A DNA stretch of 49,541 bases from DATNPH01 sp036703315 (GCA_036703315.1 DATNPH010000166.1:1-49541), one strand, 5' to 3'; numbered from the stretch's first letter, positions 1 through 8,908 are shown. Notes: generated by a model not told the origin, from the letters alone. Numbers and translations are program-made.

Positions 1-1
1 T

Positions 2-52
2 ACGGTCGAACAACTAAAACATTATGTTGAGAATCAAGGTAAAGAAAAATGA
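2..52 (+). CDS. C-terminal end of an unidentified protein (partial)
   Basis: The window opens inside an open frame that encodes 16 residues, TVEQLKHYVENQGKEK, and stops with TGA at 50-52. The amphipathic ending resembles the last helix of an acyl-carrier or phosphopantetheine-binding domain (compare TVxxxxxYI endings of ACPs), but 16 residues are too few to decide. The next gene starts about 200 bases downstream on the same strand. Confidence 0.35.
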   Translation, partial: TVEQLKHYVENQGKEK

Positions 53-250
53 TTCGCTTTGCTCAGTTTATTATTGTGGCAATTCATCTCACCGTTAAGC
101 TTACGCTGTAACGGGAGTCCTCTTGCCATATGTTAGATAGAAGTTTATAAATCGTTGACTAGGGGGAGTAAGCCTTAAACTCTCCTTGTTCTTGTGTGTA
201 TGTAGTTCCGCAAGGTCTATCAGACTCACGTAGTGATCATCAATGGGTTC

Positions 251-2176
251 ATGAAATTTAGTCTTAATCGTTTGGTTACTCACGGTGTCAAAACTTGGGA
301 GCAGCGTCCAGACATGGCTTGGCTGCTGGCGATAGTGTGGGTGGTTGTGATTAGTTCCATTGCATTCTTTTGGAACTTAGGCAGTACCGGCTTGCTTGAT
401 GAGACAGAGCCACTGTTTGCTGAAGCGGCTCGACAGATGACAGTCACAGGAGATTGGATTACTCCCTTCTTCAACGGTGTAACTCGGTTTGATAAGCCGC
501 CATTGATCTACTGGCTGATGGCGATCGCTTACCATACCTTTGGTGTTAACTCGTTTGCTGCTCGCCTGCCTTCAGCACTAGCAGGATTGGCTCTTACCAG
601 TTTTTGCTTTTACACCCTGCGATATTTTGGCAATCCTACTTCGCAGGCAAGAGGTACCAGGCAAGAGGTACGAGCAGAAGAGGTAGAAACTAACCTCTCA
701 TCCTTAGCCTCTCACTCCTCACCTGCTCAACGGCAATTATGGCAAGAAACACAAAGCGAAGAGGTAGAAACTAACCTCTCATCCCTAGCCTCTCACCGCT
801 CACCTGCTCAACGGCAGTTGTGGCTAGTAGCAAGCCTGGGAGCCGCAATGGTGGCGCTAAATCCCTTAACCCTGTTCTTTGGGCGCACAGGTTACTCAGA
901 TATGTTACTGAGTGCTTGTATGGGAGGTGCGCTACTAACTTTCTTTCTGGGCTATGCCCAACCGGAACGACGAACAGTGCAGGAACGTTGGTATCTGGCT
1001 TGCTACGTTCTGATGGCTTTGGCTGTATTGACTAAGGGACCTGTTGGCGTTGTTCTGCCAGGATTGATTATCGGTTCCTTCCTACTTTATGTTGGAAAAG
1101 CTAGAGAAGTTCTTGGGGAAATGCGTCTAGTTCGGGGCGCTTTGATTATTCTGGCTATCAGCTTGCCTTGGTTTATTCTGGTAATTTTGCGCAATGGCGA
1201 GGCTTACATAGACTCGTTTTTTGGGTACCACAATTTTGAGCGCTTTACAAGCGTTGTCAATCAACATAACGGACCAATATACTTTCACCTCTTGGTTGTT
1301 TTACTTGGCTTTGCTCCCTGGTCAATGGCTCTACCCAGTGCGATCGCACGAGTACCTGTTCTCCAACGACGAAAGTGGCTGAACTCACCCCGTTCCAGCC
1401 ATCTTGGACTGTTTGCCCTGTTGTGGTTCCTGATTATCTTGGGCTTTTTCACCCTTGCTGTAACCAAATACTTTAGCTACACCTTACCGTTGATGCCTGC
1501 GGCAGCGATTCTAGTAGCACTTTGGTGGGGCGATCAAATTGTTCAAGTGCAGAGGTTTGATCAAGCTCATGGTCGCCTGAAGCTTACTTACCTTTTGAGT
1601 ATTGGGCTTTTTGTGCTCCTGGGAGGGGTTTGTTTCTGGTCTCCTCAGTTACTGGGGAATGACTCTTCTATGCCTAATCTGGGCTTAGGAATCAGCCAAG
1701 CTGGTTTGCCTGTAATCGGCGCAGTGATTTGGGGGGTAAGTGCGATCGCTGGAATAGTTTTATTACTACGACGGAAACCCCATTGGCTCTGGATAGTCTC
1801 TTTTCTAGGATTCGTTGCGTTCTGGATATTCCTGCTCATGCCTGCCTTAGCGATCGTTGATGTCGAACGTCAACTTCCTTTGCGCCAGATTGCCCAGTCT
1901 GCCGTTCAGATTGAAGCGCCTGGTGAACAACTGGTCATGCTGACGAACGGCTTTGAAAAACCCACTTTGGTTTTTTATACACAACGACATGTGAACTATT
2001 TCCATGACTTACCCAACGCAGTGCCCTATCTCCAAGCAACAGCTAAACAATCCAGTTCTCAATCTGTACTGGTGGTAGCCACTGATAAATCTCTCCAAAA
2101 AGCAAGATTGCAACCTAATCAGTATCAAGAAATCCAAAACGCTGGAATTTATAAATTACTCCGTGTATCAAGCTAA
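251..2176 (+). CDS. ArnT/PMT-like integral membrane glycosyltransferase (GT-C fold)
   Basis: A polytopic membrane protein of 641 aa from the ATG at 251; a GTG at 233 would add six residues. It belongs to the PMT_2/ArnT type, which transfers a sugar from a polyprenyl-phosphate donor to lipid or protein outside the plasma membrane. The first large loop after TM1 carries the acidic pair of the family in LLDETEP (Asp50-Glu51), followed by FDKPPLIYW, a hallmark of the ArnT group. More than ten hydrophobic segments follow. Residues about 143-196 are a hydrophilic, repetitive insert (two 27-residue units) breaking the region between FYTLRYFG and LVASLGAAM; relatives would not be expected to have it. 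The stop overlaps the extended frame of the next gene, a second GT-C enzyme, so the two are probably co-transcribed. Donor and acceptor cannot be told from the sequence. Confidence 0.85.
   Translation: MKFSLNRLVTHGVKTWEQRPDMAWLLAIVWVVVISSIAFFWNLGSTGLLDETEPLFAEAARQMTVTGDWITPFFNGVTRFDKPPLIYWLMAIAYHTFGVNSFAARLPSALAGLALTSFCFYTLRYFGNPTSQARGTRQEVRAEEVETNLSSLASHSSPAQRQLWQETQSEEVETNLSSLASHRSPAQRQLWLVASLGAAMVALNPLTLFFGRTGYSDMLLSACMGGALLTFFLGYAQPERRTVQERWYLACYVLMALAVLTKGPVGVVLPGLIIGSFLLYVGKAREVLGEMRLVRGALIILAISLPWFILVILRNGEAYIDSFFGYHNFERFTSVVNQHNGPIYFHLLVVLLGFAPWSMALPSAIARVPVLQRRKWLNSPRSSHLGLFALLWFLIILGFFTLAVTKYFSYTLPLMPAAAILVALWWGDQIVQVQRFDQAHGRLKLTYLLSIGLFVLLGGVCFWSPQLLGNDSSMPNLGLGISQAGLPVIGAVIWGVSAIAGIVLLLRRKPHWLWIVSFLGFVAFWIFLLMPALAIVDVERQLPLRQIAQSAVQIEAPGEQLVMLTNGFEKPTLVFYTQRHVNYFHDLPNAVPYLQATAKQSSSQSVLVVATDKSLQKARLQPNQYQEIQNAGIYKLLRVSS
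677..838 (+). repeat. In-frame tandem duplication, 81-bp unit, inside the glycosyltransferase gene
   Basis: Two near-identical units begin at 677 and 758 with GAAGAGGTAGAAACTAACC and end in the region CTGCTCAACGGCA; a few substitutions separate them. The unit is 27 codons, so the frame stays open. Just upstream, GGCAAGAGGTAC occurs twice (about 649-670). The text is that of intergenic short repeats of cyanobacteria, not of a membrane protein. Confidence 0.9.
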
Positions 2177-2186
2177 AGGTTTTTCA

Positions 2187-3812
2187 ATGCAAACAGCTCA
2201 GAAATGGTTGGCTCAAAAAGCTAATCAATCAGTACTTTTTTGGCTGATTGGCGGACTGCTGTTTCGGAGCTTCATTGCTTTGTGGCTCTACCCTGGTTTT
2301 GATGAAGCCTACTACTATCTCTATAGCCTGCACTTGGACTGGAGCTATTTTGACCATCCAGTCTTAGTTGCACTGACAACTGGTTTGGGCCCATGGATTA
2401 CAGGGGAAGTATCCCAGTTCACCATTCGTCTGGGTACGCTGATTTTGCATACAGGCAGTTTGTTGCTACTGTATCTGACCAGTGCCAAACTCTTCTCGAC
2501 AAACGCGGCTAGACTGACTTTAGCGATCGCCACCTTATCGCCATTTTTTCTAGTTGGCTTTGGTGTTCTCACTCTACCTGACATTCCGTTGATGTTTTTC
2601 TGGTCAGCTAGTCTATACTGTGCTGCCTGTGAATTTTTTCGTCAGCCTTTGACGGAGAAATACCAACCTAGCTATCGTTTAGCCATTCTTGGTATTCTGG
2701 TTGGTTTAGCCTGTCTCGGAAAATATCATGGCTTTGTTTTGGGTTTGGAGCTAGTTTGTTTTTGTTTAGCGAGTTCACGTCATCGCTCAGCGTTGCTATC
2801 CCCGTGGACTTGGCTAGGATTGGGCTTGTTTATCATTACTATCTCCCCAATTTTGTTTTGGAATATACAGCACGATTGGATATCCATTCGTTTCCAATTA
2901 CAGCGCGGAATACCTAAGAAAAGCTACAATCTCCTAAATGCATTAATTGTATTTTTAGTTGATGTAGCTTACCTTTTTCCAACTCTAGGATTACCACTTT
3001 GGTGGGTAAGCTTACGAGGAGTGAACAGTCAAATCAATCAGCTTTTTTCTAAGAAATCATTAATCTACACTGGAGATTTAGAACAAAAGCAGTTATTGAT
3101 TTTATGGGTATCTCTGCCCTTGATTTTGGGTTTTACCTTCATGGGTGGATATCAGCAAATTTTGCCGAGTTGGCCGATGCCAGGATTTTGGGGAATAACG
3201 TTATTGCTAGGACAACAGGCTGTTACCTGGCAGCAGCAATCCCGACGTTGGGTGCGGCGGTGGTTGCAAGGTTCGGGAATTGTGATCGCCACTTTTTTAC
3301 TCCTTGCTCTACTCCATGTAACAACAGGAACACTACAAAAGCCGAGTCAATACGCCATCTTGGGAGGGTTTGTACCTCCTAAGGATGACCCCTCTACAGA
3401 ACTGATTGATGTTCAGCAACTGCGACGCGGCTTTGCACAATCTCCTGTTCTCAGTGCTGCCCTACAGAACTCTAGCTTTGTATTCAGCAATGGTTATTAT
3501 CTAGCCGCGCCCATTGGTATGGCTTTGGCACCTTTAGCGGATACACCGATTACATGCTTGTGTGACGATATCCGTGGATTTGCTTACTGGACAAGATCCG
3601 ATCAATGGTTAGGAAAAGATGCACTATATGTTACTATTTCACGCTTTCATGACAGACAAGATCTAATGGATAAGTATCAGCCTTTATTCAGTAGTCTAAA
3701 AGCGATCGCAACGGTACCGATTCGACGCGGTGGGGCAGTTACAGAAGTCTTTTACGTCTATCAAGGGAAGACACTGCTAAAGCCTTATCCCCGACCTTAT
3801 GGAATTTCATGA
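2187..3812 (+). CDS. GT39/PMT_2-family membrane glycosyltransferase
   Basis: A second GT-C glycosyltransferase, 541 aa from the ATG at 2187. A GTG at 2163 lies in frame but overlaps the previous stop and adds only a polar tail. The catalytic acidic pair is in PGFDEAYYYLYS (Asp39-Glu40) and the second conserved loop motif is YFDHPVLVAL, both typical of PMT_2 enzymes that use dolichyl- or undecaprenyl-phosphate sugars. About ten transmembrane helices fill the N-terminal two thirds; the last ~130 residues are a soluble periplasmic domain. It follows the first glycosyltransferase by 10 bases, so the two probably act on the same envelope glycolipid or glycoprotein. The substrate is unknown. Confidence 0.87.
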   Translation: MQTAQKWLAQKANQSVLFWLIGGLLFRSFIALWLYPGFDEAYYYLYSLHLDWSYFDHPVLVALTTGLGPWITGEVSQFTIRLGTLILHTGSLLLLYLTSAKLFSTNAARLTLAIATLSPFFLVGFGVLTLPDIPLMFFWSASLYCAACEFFRQPLTEKYQPSYRLAILGILVGLACLGKYHGFVLGLELVCFCLASSRHRSALLSPWTWLGLGLFIITISPILFWNIQHDWISIRFQLQRGIPKKSYNLLNALIVFLVDVAYLFPTLGLPLWWVSLRGVNSQINQLFSKKSLIYTGDLEQKQLLILWVSLPLILGFTFMGGYQQILPSWPMPGFWGITLLLGQQAVTWQQQSRRWVRRWLQGSGIVIATFLLLALLHVTTGTLQKPSQYAILGGFVPPKDDPSTELIDVQQLRRGFAQSPVLSAALQNSSFVFSNGYYLAAPIGMALAPLADTPITCLCDDIRGFAYWTRSDQWLGKDALYVTISRFHDRQDLMDKYQPLFSSLKAIATVPIRRGGAVTEVFYVYQGKTLLKPYPRPYGIS

Positions 3813-3995
3813 TTGTGCTTGATTATCAGACTTGCTCAGGGGGTTGCTTACCCTGACCGGACTACAGGTACCCGAAGCGCTGCTGGGATCGCGCAGTGTT
3901 AGCGATCGCACTTGATCAAGAGATGGTACCGTCAATACACTACTGAACAAAACCGCTTGAGGTTCTCCAATTGTGAAGGTTAACCACTAGCTTCT

Positions 3996-5162
3996 ATGAC
4001 ATCAGGTAAATCTCTGTCTCTGTTTTCATTTATCCCTGGTATATCGGTCATGGATCGATACATCACTGCTGAACTGTTCGCGCCTTTTCTGTTTGGCGTC
4101 GGTGCTTTCTCCTCTGTCGGTGTAGCGGTCGGTACTCTATTTGATTTAGTACGCAAGGTTACTGATGCTGGACTGCCATTAGAAATTGCGGTGAAAGTTC
4201 TGCTATTGAAGATGCCAGAGTTTATCTCCTATGCTTTCCCGATGTCAGTGCTTCTGGCAGCACTGATGACCTACTCGCGCTTCAGCAGTGACAGTGAGTT
4301 GGTTGCTCTGCGTAGTATCGGTGTTAGTATCTACCGACTAGTTATGCCTGCCGTGGTTTTGAGCTTAGTCGTCACGGGGTGTACGTTCTTATTCAACGAG
4401 ATGGTTGTCCCCGCCGCCAATTACCAAGCTTCCGCCACTCTGAACAAAGCGCTCAACTCTGAAAAGCCAAGCTTCAAGGAAAACAACATTTTCTATCCTG
4501 AATACGGGGAAGTTACTCAACCTAATGGCGAAAAAATTCGGGCACTCAGGCGCTTATTCTATGCCAATCAATTTGATGGTGAACGGATGAAAGGGTTGAC
4601 CATCCTAGACTGGTCTCAGCAGAATCTTAACCAAATTGTTACCGCTGACTCAGCCAAGTGGAACCAGGATCAAAGTACCTGGGATTTTTTCAACGGCACT
4701 ATCTATGTCATCTCTCCAGATGCCTCCTACCGCAATATTCTACGCTTTGAAAATCAGCAGCTAAAAATTCCTAGAGCACCGCTTGATATAGCGGGTAAAG
4801 ACCGTGACTCCGCTGAGATGAACATTTCTCAAATCATGGAGCGTATGGAGATAGTACGACTTGGCGGTGATCAAAAGAAATTCAATAAGTTTAAATTACG
4901 CATTCAACAAAAAATTGCTTTTCCCTTTGTTTGTCTCGTTTTTGGCGTAGTCGGTGCTGCTTTAGGTACTCGACCTCAACGTACTGGGAAAGCCACGAGT
5001 TTTGGCATCAGTGTTGTAATTATTTTTGCGTACTATTTGTTGAGATTTATTGCTGAGGCATTAGGTTTATCAGGCATTCTCTCCCCGTTTATGGCTGCCT
5101 GGTTGCCAAACTTCTTTGGTTTAGGAGCAGGGGGGTTATTGTTAGTGAGAGCGGCAAGGTAA
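3996..5162 (+). CDS. LptF/LptG (YjgP/YjgQ) family permease
   Basis: 388 aa (370 from the alternative ATG at 4050, MDRYITAELF, which fits the family start better). The protein has the LptF/G architecture: TM1 in the AELFAPFLFGVGAFSS region, the conserved cytoplasmic stretch LKMPEFISYAFPMSVLLAAL, a ~150-residue periplasmic beta-jellyroll domain in the middle, and three C-terminal helices beginning IAFPFVCLVFGVVGAALGTRP. In Gram-negatives this permease extracts lipopolysaccharide from the inner membrane with the LptB ATPase; cyanobacteria usually carry one such gene. Its place behind two GT-C glycosyltransferases suggests a shared role in modifying and exporting an outer-membrane glycolipid (inference). 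Confidence 0.88.
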   Translation: MTSGKSLSLFSFIPGISVMDRYITAELFAPFLFGVGAFSSVGVAVGTLFDLVRKVTDAGLPLEIAVKVLLLKMPEFISYAFPMSVLLAALMTYSRFSSDSELVALRSIGVSIYRLVMPAVVLSLVVTGCTFLFNEMVVPAANYQASATLNKALNSEKPSFKENNIFYPEYGEVTQPNGEKIRALRRLFYANQFDGERMKGLTILDWSQQNLNQIVTADSAKWNQDQSTWDFFNGTIYVISPDASYRNILRFENQQLKIPRAPLDIAGKDRDSAEMNISQIMERMEIVRLGGDQKKFNKFKLRIQQKIAFPFVCLVFGVVGAALGTRPQRTGKATSFGISVVIIFAYYLLRFIAEALGLSGILSPFMAAWLPNFFGLGAGGLLLVRAAR

Positions 5163-5168
5163 ATCATC

Positions 5169-5306
5169 ATGCCTTTCCAAACTCAAAACCCTCCGGGCGT
5201 GCCTCCAGGTTCGGGAAGAGAGCGTCCCAAACCTGGTGCGGTCAAAAGTCAAGGCGTTACTTTTGCCTTTCGAGACGCCGTCTCGGTCATCGATTCCTAT
5301 TCCTAG
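5169..5306 (+). CDS. Possible 45-aa small protein downstream of the LptF-like gene
   Basis: An ATG six bases after the permease stop opens a 45-codon frame ending TAG at 5304-5306. The product is Pro/Gly-rich at the N-terminus (MPFQTQNPPGVPPGSG) and ends FRDAVSVIDSYS. It has no signal peptide or membrane segment and I do not recognise it. It overlaps the 3' end of the convergent DUF4214 gene by 20 bases. Close spacing favours translation coupling, but the frame also runs over repeat-like text (AAAAGTCAAGGCGTTACTTTT), so it may be chance. Confidence 0.3.
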   Translation: MPFQTQNPPGVPPGSGRERPKPGAVKSQGVTFAFRDAVSVIDSYS

Positions 5307-5826
5307 ATTCCTGACTGTTTTCAATAGCACGACGAACTTCGCTGAGTGAGCGACCGTCTTCTAAAGCTCTTGTCCAGGTTTCGAGACCACCGGCATCTGC
5401 ATCACGACCCAGTACGTCTCGATAGATTTGGTTAATCCTGTTTTGCGATTCTTGAGAGCGAGCAACATCTCGACGGACATCGTCGAGAGAGTTACCTTCT
5501 CGTACAGATCTTGTCCAGGTTCGCCAACCACTAGGATCAAGATTACGATCTAGCACTTCTCGATAAATGTCATTGATCTGCCAACGAACATTCTGTCCAT
5601 AGCGAAAAGGTTGTCTATAATCCGATCTGCGATCAAAATTATTTCTTGATCGCCAATCGTATCGCTGAGAATCATACCTATTTGGCACACTCCTACAATG
5701 TGTTTGGTTGAAGCGATTCACACTGCAAACACTCTGAGCTTGGGCAGGAGCGACAGTTGCCAGTGATATTGCACCAGCAACGGTTAAAACACGAAGAAGA
5801 GCTGAGGCTTTTATGGGAGTTTTCAT
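5287..5826 (-). CDS. Secreted protein with two DUF4214 domains
   Basis: 179 aa from the ATG at 5826, preceded by an A/G-rich leader; the frame stays open to 5925, but the internal Met gives a perfect signal peptide (basic MKTPIKAS, a hydrophobic stretch, then cleavage after APAQAQS). The mature part begins with an Arg/Tyr/Asn-rich linker and has two tandem ~40-residue units, INDIYREVLDRNLDPSGWRT and INQIYRDVLGRDADAGGLET, each followed by W(T)R, G.S and SQES. This is the DUF4214 pattern (Y..vLgR..D..G...W), found in secreted and S-layer-associated proteins and sometimes repeated like a calcium-binding module. The C-terminus is basic (SRNRNR). Exported; exact role unknown. Confidence 0.8.
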   Translation of the reverse strand: MKTPIKASALLRVLTVAGAISLATVAPAQAQSVCSVNRFNQTHCRSVPNRYDSQRYDWRSRNNFDRRSDYRQPFRYGQNVRWQINDIYREVLDRNLDPSGWRTWTRSVREGNSLDDVRRDVARSQESQNRINQIYRDVLGRDADAGGLETWTRALEDGRSLSEVRRAIENSQESRNRNR

Positions 5827-5977
5827 GACTTTTTTTCTCTCATCAACCTGAGCGAGTGTTGAATTATCACTAAGTATTACTATAATAAAGCCTCCAAAGA
5901 TTAATGCTTCGTCTAGTTGGTTCATCCTATAGGGTGAAAAAGCTAGTTAATTATTGGGGACAAAAAACTATTTGGCA

Positions 5978-7126
5978 CTAGGCATAACCGGGTCGATAAA
6001 CAGCACCAGGAGTATGGTCAGGATGGATTTCAACAACTAGGTCTACTAAGTCGGAGTTTTTAGTTAGAGGTGTAATAAATAGCTCTGGGTGGAGTGACTT
6101 CCAAAAATACTCAACAAACTCATTTAATTGGGTATCTGTCATACCTGATTTACCCGTTGCAATCATTTGCTGTTCCGCCTGACGCCGCCATTGTTGACTG
6201 AGGCGGTAGTCCGTTGGGTAGAGTAGCATCAACCGATCTAATCGTTCCCATAGTGGCAAATAATCCTTCAGCCGCTCATTCATATCACGAGCAAACATCC
6301 GGTCAGCCAAAGTTTGAATCGGTTGTGGTGTCAGAGCATCAAACACCGCTGGGTCAATTGGTCGAACCCCAACAAACCACCCTTCAAACAGCACAATATC
6401 TATATCTTCTACCCTTTCTGGAGCTGTGCGATCGCCAGCGCCTCCCCAAGCGGATTTATCAAAGCGAGGCACGAGGGTAGGGTGTGATTGGTCAGGAGAA
6501 CGCAGTTGGTCTAACAGCTGCAAACCTAGCTCAATATCATGGGTTCCCGGTGGACCACGCCAGATCAGGCGAGGGTCTTGCTCTTGGAGGCGTTGTCGTT
6601 CGGTATAGGTTTTATACAGGTCATCCAATGACAGGCTAAGGGTACGGTAACCAAGGTGTTTGAGAATTAAACTCAATACAGCCGCCAGGGTAGTTTTGCC
6701 GGTTCCTTGTCCTCCTAATATTCCCTGGATGAGAGGACGCCCTAGCTGTTGTCGAGAGGACGCCAGTTGCATGGCTAAGGGGAGCCAAAGGTTCCAGAGG
6801 GATGTAGCAATTTTAGATTGTGGGTCGCTCTTTGGCGATCGCAAAGGCTCGACTTGGATTTGGGATTGGTTAATTTCCCCGGATTTCCTGCTTATGTCCT
6901 TGGGAAATGACAGGATAGAGAGCACGTCTGGGTAGATAGCTTGGAACAGATCCAATCGCGACTGAATTATCTGTTCGAGATTTTCTGATGTAATACCAAA
7001 TGCCTTTGCGCGTTGCGGTGATGCCAGTGTCTCCGCGACTAGCTGTTGCCACACCAACTCGGTTGGTGTCTGTCCTGCTACCCAGTTGTTAAGGATTTGA
7101 CCCAGCGATGGATTGGGTTGCGACAT
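5978..7126 (-). CDS. D-glycerate 3-kinase (plant/cyanobacterial GLYK type)
   Basis: 382 aa from the ATG at 7126 (MSQPNPSLG); an upstream in-frame start at 7159 would overlap the preceding gene. It phosphorylates D-glycerate to 3-phosphoglycerate, the last step of the photorespiratory cycle that returns carbon to the Calvin cycle. A P-loop near residue 140 reads GILGGQGTGKTTLAAVL, followed by LSLDDLYKTYTER, WRGPPGTHDIELGL, VPRFDKSAWGGAGDR and VLFEGWFVG, all characteristic of the plant-type glycerate kinase, which belongs to the phosphoribulokinase-like P-loop fold. It lies four bases behind the Ycf20 gene, so the two are co-transcribed. Nothing looks truncated. Confidence 0.9.
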   Translation of the reverse strand: MSQPNPSLGQILNNWVAGQTPTELVWQQLVAETLASPQRAKAFGITSENLEQIIQSRLDLFQAIYPDVLSILSFPKDISRKSGEINQSQIQVEPLRSPKSDPQSKIATSLWNLWLPLAMQLASSRQQLGRPLIQGILGGQGTGKTTLAAVLSLILKHLGYRTLSLSLDDLYKTYTERQRLQEQDPRLIWRGPPGTHDIELGLQLLDQLRSPDQSHPTLVPRFDKSAWGGAGDRTAPERVEDIDIVLFEGWFVGVRPIDPAVFDALTPQPIQTLADRMFARDMNERLKDYLPLWERLDRLMLLYPTDYRLSQQWRRQAEQQMIATGKSGMTDTQLNEFVEYFWKSLHPELFITPLTKNSDLVDLVVEIHPDHTPGAVYRPGYA

Positions 7127-7130
7127 ACCA

Positions 7131-7487
7131 TTAGGAACCGATTTTGAAGGCTTCCACAAACAAGCTATAAGTTAAGCCCATTTTCAGAGCATTGACAACT
7201 TCAGCTAACAATGAACGTCTAGAGGAACCTTCAGTCGATGGTGTCCGTCGCCGATTACTACCATAAACAATTCGGCTAACCGCTTCTGTGAAAAGAAGCA
7301 AAATTCCAGCAGCAAGTACGTCCCAGTTAGCGGCTTGTCCCGCTGTAGTAGGAATAGCAGATCCCAGAAACACACCGAACAGCAAGCTAATTAAAACGAG
7401 CGAGAAGTGTCGCCAGGGATTAGCAAACCATTGTCCTACTCGTGCCGAGACATCATTAACCAGATTATTAAGACGGGTATTCTGCAT
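7131..7487 (-). CDS. ycf20: Ycf20-like membrane protein (DUF565)
   Basis: 118 aa from the Met at 7487 (MQNTRLNNLV); a start at 7502 adds five residues. The order TRLNNLVN, GQWFANPWRHFSLVLISLLFG, SAIPTTAGQ, WDVLAAGILLLFTEAVSRIVY is that of the DUF565/Ycf20 family of cyanobacteria and plastids. Two membrane helices are visible (about residues 30-50 and 60-80) with a Ser/Arg-rich loop after them. In green algae and plants, members have been linked to non-photochemical quenching, but the molecular role is unknown. Four bases separate it from the glycerate kinase start. Confidence 0.85.
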   Translation of the reverse strand: MQNTRLNNLVNDVSARVGQWFANPWRHFSLVLISLLFGVFLGSAIPTTAGQAANWDVLAAGILLLFTEAVSRIVYGSNRRRTPSTEGSSRRSLLAEVVNALKMGLTYSLFVEAFKIGS

Positions 7488-7667
7488 TGACGCACATGAC
7501 AACCAAGAGGAACAAACCCATACCGCATTTTACCTTTCCTCGCCAGGAAAATAACACGGTCTTGGTCAAGCTTGTTTCAATGATAGTAAGAGCTAGCGAG
7601 CCGTTAAATCGTCACCTGTTCAGATCTTATTTCTAAGCTGGGGTGCAGGGTGCATCCACTAAAACAA

Positions 7668-8246
7668 ATGAAAAATCTTACATCTAAGCTTTATCCTATA
7701 TTTTTTCTAACGTTGCTCTTAGGAGTTGCAGTATTAGGTTTGGGATTATTGCGGATTACGGTTTCGATAGAGCCACAATCATCTGATACCTCATCTATAC
7801 CAGCGATCGAGCCAGCAGTCGAGCCAGCAGTCAGCAAGGTTGAAAAGCTCTCACCTGCTTTGCCATCAGTGTCACCGGAGTCACCTACCCCTGTTGCCTC
7901 ACCCTCCAAAACTCCAGATCCAGTGGCGGTGGCAGCGGGTCAGGGGACTTTGCGAGTGAGTAATCGAAGTGATCATCCTGTTCGTGTTGCCCTGCTGACA
8001 CGGCAGACAAAGTCGAAAGTTTATGGAGAACCAGCGCACTGGGACTTTGCACCAATGGAAGGGGGTCGCCAGGGGTTGATTCTTTCGCTGCCGCAAGGCA
8101 ATCTGAAGCTATCAAAGGGTGATATTCTCGTTGCTTTTGCTCAGGATGGCTCACGTCAGTATTGGGGACCGTTTGTCGTAGGTGAGACGCCTACGCCAGT
8201 CTGGAATTCACAGAAAGTGGAATGGCAGTTAGTTTTGCCACCGTGA
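7668..8246 (+). CDS. Membrane-anchored hypothetical protein with Pro/Ser-rich linker
   Basis: 192 aa from the ATG at 7668 (MKNLTSKLYPIFF); a GTG at 7650 would add six. One N-terminal hydrophobic helix (LYPIFFLTLLLGVAVLGLGLL) is followed by an extended Ser/Pro/Val-rich linker with a small repeat (IEPAVEPAVSKVE), then a ~95-residue compact domain starting GTLRVSNRSDHPVRVALL and ending VWNSQKVEWQLVLPP. The beta-rich domain with short turns (YWGPFVVGETPTP) suggests a periplasmic or thylakoid-lumen sandwich. I do not recognise the family. It stands alone between opposite-strand units; the downstream region is the ABC exporter wreck. Confidence 0.7.
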   Translation: MKNLTSKLYPIFFLTLLLGVAVLGLGLLRITVSIEPQSSDTSSIPAIEPAVEPAVSKVEKLSPALPSVSPESPTPVASPSKTPDPVAVAAGQGTLRVSNRSDHPVRVALLTRQTKSKVYGEPAHWDFAPMEGGRQGLILSLPQGNLKLSKGDILVAFAQDGSRQYWGPFVVGETPTPVWNSQKVEWQLVLPP

Positions 8247-8310
8247 CTTTAGTCATTTTCTGATCAAGCTGATTCTCTCAGACTAGATAACTCTCCTTTT
8301 CAATACCAAT

Positions 8311-8569
8311 CTACCGTTGTCGCCAATCCAGCTTGAGTTCGACCAACCAGAAGGTAAACAGGGATAAGCCTACCAAAGCAGCCAGATCGATGACTATTTG
8401 CCCAGTCATCGGTTCCATTCGGGTTTGTCGTAAAGCAGATGCCGCATAGGTCGCTGGACTCAAATACCCGATCGCTAGCACAATACCTGGTAAACGGCTC
8501 TTTGGGATAATTACTGGACCAATGAAAAGCATCAGCATTGTGATCAGTAAGCTGAGCGAACCACTTTCA
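8311..8569 (-). pseudogene. 3' remnant of an ABC-2 type exporter permease
   Basis: About 85 codons encode the last part of an ABC-2 permease: ESGSLSLLITMLMLFIGPV, then IIPKSRLPGIVLAIGYLSPA, TYAASALRQT and a final helix ending VELKLDWRQR with a TAG stop at 8311-8313. The roughly 200 N-terminal residues are missing: the frame runs straight into the 3' end of the ATPase fragment, with the two stop/start regions overlapping. A deletion has joined the tails of two neighbouring genes. No start or RBS is seen, so it is probably not expressed as a functional protein. Confidence 0.75.
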
Positions 8570-8908
8570 TCGGGTCAAATTAGGTGGCAATGTAGGCGGA
8601 GTTTCCGGTGAGAAAAATAGTTCTAGGCGCAGCATACGGTCAACCTGCCGTTTGAGTTCGCTAGGACGACCCAGCGCGACTAGTTCATCGGCGTGCAGAA
8701 TACCGACTCGTTGAATTGCTTTTTCTGCCTTGATCGCATCATGAGTAATCAGGATAATGGTAGTTCTTTGTTCTCGGTTGATCTCACGCAAAATATCCCA
8801 AACTAACTTGCGGCGCTGCGGATCAAGGTCATTGGTCGGTTCATCAAATTTTGAATATCGTAGACAATCACGCTCAACCCCCAATGTTAACTGGCTGCGT
8901 TGCCTAAT
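8567..8908 (-). pseudogene. Remnant of an ABC exporter ATP-binding protein
   Basis: The fragment encodes the C-terminal half of an ABC ATPase. It has a degraded signature region (RQRSQLTLGV), Walker B plus D-loop FDEPTNDLDPQRRKLVWDIL, an H-loop LITHDAIKAEKAIQRVGIL, and a C-terminal tail LRLELFFSPETPP. The Walker A half is absent. Between signature and Walker B the expected LL(F/L) sequence is replaced by ERDCLRYSK, indicating frameshifts. Upstream the frame is occupied by an interspersed C/G-rich repeat. Together with the permease tail this was a two-gene DrrAB-like exporter, now inactive. Confidence 0.75.

Noticed and set aside
3813..3995. Possible attenuator or RNA element between glycosyltransferase and permease
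   Set aside because: Small inverted repeats only, no T run, no family signature.
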